Source: Nitrospirales bacterium
GTDB lineage: Bacteria; Nitrospirota; Nitrospiria; Nitrospirales; UBA8639
Length of the DNA stretch: 64,000 bases
NCBI GenBank assembly: GCA_022828225.1
Contig: JAJEJG010000004.1
Location: 39,605 to 103,604, forward strand
Reading direction: 5' to 3'
The notes under the pieces are model-generated. The model worked only from the letters and a program-made list of their open reading frames with translations, was not told the DNA's origin and did not search any database. The translations under genes and the position numbers were made by a program. Positions 58,871 to 64,000 of the stretch are shown here, in pieces. Position 1 is the stretch's first letter, and each line of letters opens with the position of its first letter.

Positions 58871-59335
58871 TCAGTCATTCCCTTCGACAAGCTCAGGACA
58901 GGCGTTGACAATTTCTGACACTTCTTTTCCCCTCCTTTGTAAGGAGGGGCAAGGGGAGGTAGAGGCCTTGGTTAGCACTGAAAGGAGATGTTCGAGGACA
59001 CCATTCAAATTGTTCAGCACCTCATCGTTCGTGTAGCGAATGACTTGAAGACCCAAGGAACGCAAATGCCGTTCACGCTGCCGGTCCTTTATGCGTTGGG
59101 TCTTTGCAGCGTGAACGTCGCCATCAATTTCAAGCACGAGTCCCTCTTCCGGACAATAGAAATCGACGATGAACGGACCAATGGCATGTTGCCGACGAAA
59201 CTTGAATGAGTGACATTGTTTTGAACGGAGTTTGGTCCAGAGAAGTTTTTCGGCGGGAGTCATTGCCGTGCGAAGTCGCCGTTTCTGAACAAGAGTTCTT
59301 GGGAGGCCCTGTTGCGTTCGTTGTTTGTGCGCCAT
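58871..59335 (-). CDS. DUF559 (Vsr-like) endonuclease-domain protein with repeat-derived C-terminus
   Basis: LRTAMTPAEKLLWTKLRSKQCHSFKFRRQHAIGPFIVDFYCPEEGLVLEIDGDVH; C-terminus SPCPSLQRRGKEVSEIVNACPELVEGND encoded by repeats. Confidence 0.88.
   Translation of the reverse strand: MAHKQRTQQGLPRTLVQKRRLRTAMTPAEKLLWTKLRSKQCHSFKFRRQHAIGPFIVDFYCPEEGLVLEIDGDVHAAKTQRIKDRQRERHLRSLGLQVIRYTNDEVLNNLNGVLEHLLSVLTKASTSPCPSLQRRGKEVSEIVNACPELVEGND
58928..58965. repeat. palindromic repeat unit, left of/within the DUF559 gene
   Basis: CCCCTCCTTTGTAAGGAGGGGCAAGGGGAGGTAGAG, tail pointing into the gene. Confidence 0.9.
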
Positions 59336-59345
59336 GTTTGTTCGA

Positions 59346-59381
59346 CTCTACCCCACCTGGCCTCCCCTTACAAAGGGGAGG
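59346..59381. repeat. palindromic repeat unit, right of the DUF559 gene, inverted relative to 58928..58965
   Basis: CTCTACCCCACCTGGCCTCCCCTTACAAAGGGGAGG. Confidence 0.9.
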
Positions 59382-59440
59382 AAAAGAACAAGCACGTTCA
59401 CGTGTGTGAAGGGGAAATCTCGGTGAATCCAAGGGAATCG

Positions 59441-61840
59441 CTACAACCTCAATTGTCTGAGCCGTAACGCATTGGCGATGACCGACACCGAACTGAACGT
59501 CATGGCGACGCTGGCGATGATGGGGCTCAGGAGAAGCCCCAGGAATGGATAGAGAACACCCGCGGCAACAGGCACTCCCACGACATTATAGGCGAACGCG
59601 AAAAAGAGATTCTGCCGGATATTGTTCATCATGGCTTTGCTCAAGATCCGGGCGCGAACCACGCCTCGCAGGTCGCCTTTCACGAGGGTCATGTCCGCGG
59701 TTTCCATGGCCACGTCGGTACCCGTTCCCATGGCAATGCCCACGTCGGCTTCGGCCAGGGCCGGGGCATCGTTGATGCCGTCTCCGGCCATCGCCACCAC
59801 GTCCGATTGCTTTTGCCATTGCTTGACAACCTGTTGTTTGTGTTCGGGTAGGACCTCGGCCTGAACGTCCTCCAAACCGAGTTGGCGGCCCACGGCTTCG
59901 GCGGTCTGCCGATGATCGCCCGTGACCATGACGATGTTGAGCCCTTCACCTTTCAAAGACTCTATCGCCTCGGACGTGGTGGTCCTGATCGGATCGATGA
60001 CCCCGATCAAGCCGGCCGGCTGCGCATCCACCGTCACGAACACCACGGTTTGGCCTTCTTGCCGAAGAGCGTCCCCTTGCCGGTTGAGTTCAAGCAATTC
60101 TTTCGACGGCACACCCACGTCCCGTTCCAGAAACAACCGATTCCCCAATGCCACGAGTTTGCCGTCCACTTGGCCTTCCACGCCCTGCCCGGTCTGCGAA
60201 CGAAACTCTTCGACTTCGCCGAGGGAAAGCCCTCGTTCCCGTGCACCCGCGACAATGGCCGCGGCCAACGGGTGTTCGCTGACTCGCTCGACGCTGGCCG
60301 CCAATTGGAGCAAGGCCGCCTCATTCCACCCTGACGCGGGAATGATCGACCGCAAGACGGGTTTCCCCTCCGTTAGCGTACCCGTCTTGTCCACCACCAA
60401 CACGTTCACTTTTTCCAATCGTTCCAGGGCTTCGGCATTCTTGATGAGCACGCCCGCGGTGGCGCCTCGTCCCATGCCGACCATGACCGACATGGGAGTC
60501 GCCAACCCGAGCGCACATGGGCAGGCGATAATGAGGACGGCCACGGCGTTCACCAGCGCATAGACCAGGCGAGGCTCCGGCCCGATACTCGCCCATACGC
60601 CGAACGTGACGGCCGCAACCAACAGGACGACCGGCACAAAATACCCGGCCACCACGTCGGCCACCCGCTGGATGGGGGCGCGACTGCGTTGAGCTTCGCT
60701 CACCATGTTGACGATCTGCGCCAGCATGGTTTCCTGGCCGACGCGTTTCGCTTCCATCAACACGGCGCCGGTGCCGTTCATGGTCCCGCCGATCACCCAA
60801 TCCCCTCCCCGCTTTTCAACCGGAATGGCCTCACCCGTGACCATGGATTCATCAACCGAGGTCGCCCCTTCCAGTACCTCCCCATCCACCGGGAGTTTTT
60901 CGCCCGGACGAACACGGAGTCGGTCGCCGGCGTTGACCCGTTCCAAGGGGATCTCTTCTTCCCGGTCGTCGTCCCGCACGATCCTCGCGGTTTTCGGGGC
61001 TAACCCCAGGAGAGCTTTCAGCGCGCCCGTGGTTCGACGCCGTGCCCGGATTTCCAACACCTGGCCCAAGGCCACCAGGACGATAATGACGGCCGCGGCC
61101 TCGAAATACACGGGCACGTCACCGGCCGGGGTCCGGAAGGCCTCGGGAAACCGGCCGGGCACGACCGTGGCCAGTGCGCTCGAGCAATAGGCCGCACCCG
61201 TGCCCAAGGCAATGAGGGTAAACATGTTCAAACGGCGGTTGACGATGGATGCCCACCCGCGTTGAAAGAACGGCAGCCCCACCCAGCCTATCACGGGCGT
61301 GGCCAGGACGAACTGCACCCAATTGGATAACCGGGGCGAAAGTACGTTCTGCAAAGGCCGGCCGGGGATCATCTCGGCCATGGCGAGCACCAGCACCGGC
61401 AAGGCCAGTGCCAACCCCACCCAAAACCGGCGCGTCATGTCCGCGAGTTCGGGATCAGGCTCGTCGTCCGCCGCCACGGTTGCCGGCTCCAAGGCCATGC
61501 CGCAAGACGGACAAACCGCGGGTGTGTCCGATATCACCTCAGGACACATCGGGCAAATATATTTGGTGCCCGGCTTGGCCGGCGCCTCGTCCATGGATTG
61601 CGTGTACTTGCCGCTCAGGTACCCGTCAGGGTCGCTCCGAAACCGTGCCTCGCACCGGGGATGGCAGAAATAGTACGTCGTCCCGGCGTGCTCGTATGTC
61701 CCCGCTGCAGACAGCGGGTCCACCGTCATGCCGCACACCGGGTCCTTGGCCATGGGGACACTGGCCATCATGAGTTCGCGGCGTTTGGGTTTTTGGAGGG
61801 ATGGGTCGGGTGGCATCGCGATGGGCCCTTCTGAACACAA
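59441..61840 (-). CDS. copper-translocating P-type ATPase (CopA/CopB-like) with N-terminal YHS and metal-binding motifs
   Basis: [70 protein letters not shown]. Confidence 0.94.
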   Translation of the reverse strand: MCSEGPIAMPPDPSLQKPKRRELMMASVPMAKDPVCGMTVDPLSAAGTYEHAGTTYYFCHPRCEARFRSDPDGYLSGKYTQSMDEAPAKPGTKYICPMCPEVISDTPAVCPSCGMALEPATVAADDEPDPELADMTRRFWVGLALALPVLVLAMAEMIPGRPLQNVLSPRLSNWVQFVLATPVIGWVGLPFFQRGWASIVNRRLNMFTLIALGTGAAYCSSALATVVPGRFPEAFRTPAGDVPVYFEAAAVIIVLVALGQVLEIRARRRTTGALKALLGLAPKTARIVRDDDREEEIPLERVNAGDRLRVRPGEKLPVDGEVLEGATSVDESMVTGEAIPVEKRGGDWVIGGTMNGTGAVLMEAKRVGQETMLAQIVNMVSEAQRSRAPIQRVADVVAGYFVPVVLLVAAVTFGVWASIGPEPRLVYALVNAVAVLIIACPCALGLATPMSVMVGMGRGATAGVLIKNAEALERLEKVNVLVVDKTGTLTEGKPVLRSIIPASGWNEAALLQLAASVERVSEHPLAAAIVAGARERGLSLGEVEEFRSQTGQGVEGQVDGKLVALGNRLFLERDVGVPSKELLELNRQGDALRQEGQTVVFVTVDAQPAGLIGVIDPIRTTTSEAIESLKGEGLNIVMVTGDHRQTAEAVGRQLGLEDVQAEVLPEHKQQVVKQWQKQSDVVAMAGDGINDAPALAEADVGIAMGTGTDVAMETADMTLVKGDLRGVVRARILSKAMMNNIRQNLFFAFAYNVVGVPVAAGVLYPFLGLLLSPIIASVAMTFSSVSVIANALRLRQLRL

Positions 61841-61887
61841 GAACGGAACGACCGTCCAATAAGATCATACCTGTTCCCAAAATGTGT

Positions 61888-61958
61888 GTCATCCCCGACT
61901 TCCTCCTGTCATCCCCGACTTCCTCCTGTCATGCCCGACTTCCTCCTGTCATGCCCGG
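61888..61958. repeat. 20-bp tandem repeat (3.5 copies)
   Basis: GTCATSCCCGACTTCCTCCT repeated at 61888, 61908, 61928, partial at 61948. Confidence 0.9.
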
Positions 61959-61996
61959 CTCGATCGGGCATCCAGTGTCTTTGGTTTGCGCCTGTC

Positions 61997-62075
61997 GTCT
62001 TGTAGGGGCGAACCTATGTGTTCGCCCTTTCGTTCCATGGGAATGTGGGCCGACACGCAGGTCGGCCCCTACGAA
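61997..62075. repeat. dispersed double-hairpin repeat, copy 2
   Basis: TTGTAGGGGCGAACCTATGTGTTCGCCC...GGGCCGACACGCAGGTCGGCCCCTACGAA. Confidence 0.85.
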
Positions 62076-62319
62076 GCCCTTTTGCTATGTTTTGCTATGC
62101 CATGCTATGTTTGCGATGTTCCTGCTATGATTGTGCTCTGTTCCGCAAAGCGGGCGGACAACGGGGAGGAACCGAACGCGTCTGCCCCTCCTTTCAGACT
62201 AACCATTTTGTCAACGAATGACTGACCACAGACAGGAATGACAGGAGGGGTTACGGGGAGGAGCCGCTGCTTCGGATCAGGTCGCGGCCCCGCGTGCCAG
62301 AACGGACCGAGACGGCACC

Positions 62320-63685
62320 TCAGAACTTCCACCCCGCCTGCAATCGCAGGCCCTGGTTGACCGGCTGGTCGCCGGCGGGGGCTTGGCGTTGGCCTTCGAG
62401 AGTGAGGGTCAGGCCCGAGCCGGCGGTCCAGCGGGTGCCGAGGCGGTAGGTGCGGGCCGCGCCCGCCGTCAGCACCGTCCCCGTGTAGGGGGTCAGCAGG
62501 CCGGGGCCCAGCGGCGACGGCAGGCCGTAGCCGAGTTCCGCGGATGGTGTCCTTGAACCGTACCGTGATCTCGATGTCGTCTCCCGGTCCGAAAACCGGG
62601 ATTCCCCCCGTGTCGCTGGCCGGCACCCTCGGCGTCGATGTAGCCTCTATGGTGTCGAGCAGCCGCGTGTTGATGGGGAACTCGCTCACGGTGTGCCCGT
62701 GGCTGAGATTGGCGTCGACGGTCGTGCCGGGGTTTCTGATCGTTGCGCCGTTGAGCTCCATTCCGTCGGGGGGTAGGGAGATTTGGTTGTTCCCCTCGCG
62801 GGGCCCGGTGATCGTGTGGCGGAACACCGCCACGGTGCTGGTGCTCGCTGCGGCGACGTATTCGGCGTATGTCGGGATCCGTACCCAATTCTCGTATGGC
62901 CGGATCTCCACCCTGGGTGTTCCGGTGATCTCGACCGGCTTGCTGAACGTGACCAATACCTCCGCGACGTCGCCGGGGTTGTACTCCCCGTCGGTGGGCT
63001 CGTTGGTGAAGGCAATGGCCGTGATCGTCGCCGGAGTCGTGGAGGTCTTCGCGGCGCCGTTGATGGCGAGAAGAAACGAAGATTGTGATGTTATCCAGTT
63101 ACTCCCTTCACTGGACCGCCACAGCGTGCCGTTTCCGATCGACCAGCCTGACAAGCCCGTTTCGGTATCGGTGGCAGTTATTGCAAAGTGGACCCTGTTG
63201 TTGGTCACCCCTTCGTTGACGGTCACCCAGTAGGTCGTGTTGGCTTTCAGCTCCGCCGTGTCGCCGGCCGGCACCGTGAACGTGTTCAGGGCATTGACGG
63301 TTAGGCTCGCCGGGTTGCTGAGTGTGACCACGATGTCGCTGTCGTTCGCGCCCGGCCCTCCACTGTCGTCTTCACGGATTCTGATGACAGTGGTAGCGGT
63401 CGAATTCGCGCCCGAGACACGAATCTGGATATCGGAGATCGTGTACCCGGCGGCGTTGTCACCGGTCTCGAAGCTCTGCGCCCCGAAATTGTTGGACCCG
63501 GTGTTCGTAGACGCGGTCGTGTTCGACACCAGCACGTCGGCATGCGCGTCTTCGGCGGCGCCCCCAAGCGTGGCGACGGCCAGCAGCAGGCCGGCGACGG
63601 CGAGGCCGGCCCGCGCCGCGAGGCGGCGGAGGAAGCCTAGGCGGCGGGACGGGCGCTCCCGCCGGGCGCGGTCCGCGCGGCCCAT
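62320..63685 (-). pseudogene. internally deleted/frameshifted autotransporter-like surface protein
   Basis: N-terminal passenger (LVSNTTASTNTGSNNFGAQSFETGDNAAGYTISDIQIRV...) to ~62542; in a different frame ELGYGLPSPLGPGLLTPYTGTVLTAGAARTYRLGTRWTAGSGLTLTLEGQRQAPAGDQPVNQGLRLQAGWKF* (stop at 62320). Confidence 0.75.
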
Positions 63686-63733
63686 GTCAGGCGCGCGCCT
63701 CGAATGCGGTGGATGTCGGAGCGCATCGCCGGA

Positions 63734-63846
63734 CGGCTCTCGGCTCTCGGCTCTCGGCTCTCGGCTCTCGGCTCTCGGCTCTCGGCTCTCGGCTCTCGGC
63801 TCTCGGCTCTCGGCTCTCGGCTCTCGGCTCTCGGCTCTCGGCTCTC
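63734..63846. repeat. heptamer tandem array CGGCTCT x ~16 (AGAGCCG on minus strand)
   Basis: Direct reading; ~50 bp upstream of the 63685 start codon. Confidence 0.95.
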
Positions 63847-64000
63847 AACAAGTGTCTGGCCGGGGTGCCCTTTGTCAAGCCTTTTTGTTGCCCATCGCAA
63901 GAATCTTTCTCCTCCCACTACGTGGCTCGGGTTTGATAGTATCGGTGAAGACGTGCTTATTTGTACTGAATGATATAATAATATCTTTTTTCAAGGTTAG

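Noticed and set aside
63734-63846. CRISPR array
   Set aside because: Units are 7 bp without spacers; no cas1/cas2 pair. The Cas2-like ORF at 49821 is not near any repeat-spacer array.
63637-63918. Heptapeptide-repeat ORFs (ESREPRA / LGSRLSA)
   Set aside because: Translation of a simple heptamer array; kept only as a possible phase-variation substrate.

Overview
64 kb bacterial chromosomal segment, moderately GC-rich. Gene content and order look like Nitrospirota/Nitrospira-type bacteria, but that taxonomic call is inference only. Housekeeping core: a heme/cytochrome block (ccsA-like, hemA, hemC, fused cobA-hemD, hemB), ribF, tilS, ftsH, folP, glmM, comEC, rsmI, a tusA-like gene, yqgE, tRNA-Leu(CAA), a bacterioferritin, two pyridine-nucleotide-disulfide oxidoreductases, an Mla/HpnN-like lipid-transport set, a SulP transporter and a Cu P-type ATPase. 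Accessory parts: (i) a 4746-bp transposon-like element (45617..50362) with 27-bp terminal inverted repeats (1 mismatch), a perfect 8-bp CTTACAAA duplication and inverted subterminal repeats. It carries an IS1595-like transposase, two structured intergenic segments and a tightly overlapping operon (DUF3467-like / HicB-like / HicA-like / Cas2-VapD-like). (ii) An islet (36.3-40.6 kb) with two uncharacterised proteins carrying Rx4H (HEPN-type) motifs, a collapsed type ISP restriction-modification gene and a higBA pair. (iii) A PEP mutase-nucleotidyltransferase fusion next to an aldo/keto reductase (phosphonate metabolism). (iv) A family of paired inverted palindromic repeats, one copy of which encloses a DUF559 endonuclease, plus a ~23-bp CCTTCGAC..CAGGC micro-insert sitting inside other repeats. 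(v) A broken autotransporter-like gene downstream of a 16-copy heptamer array. The main candidate for an undescribed system is the transposon-borne four-gene operon. The second is the possible DUF559/repeat pairing.
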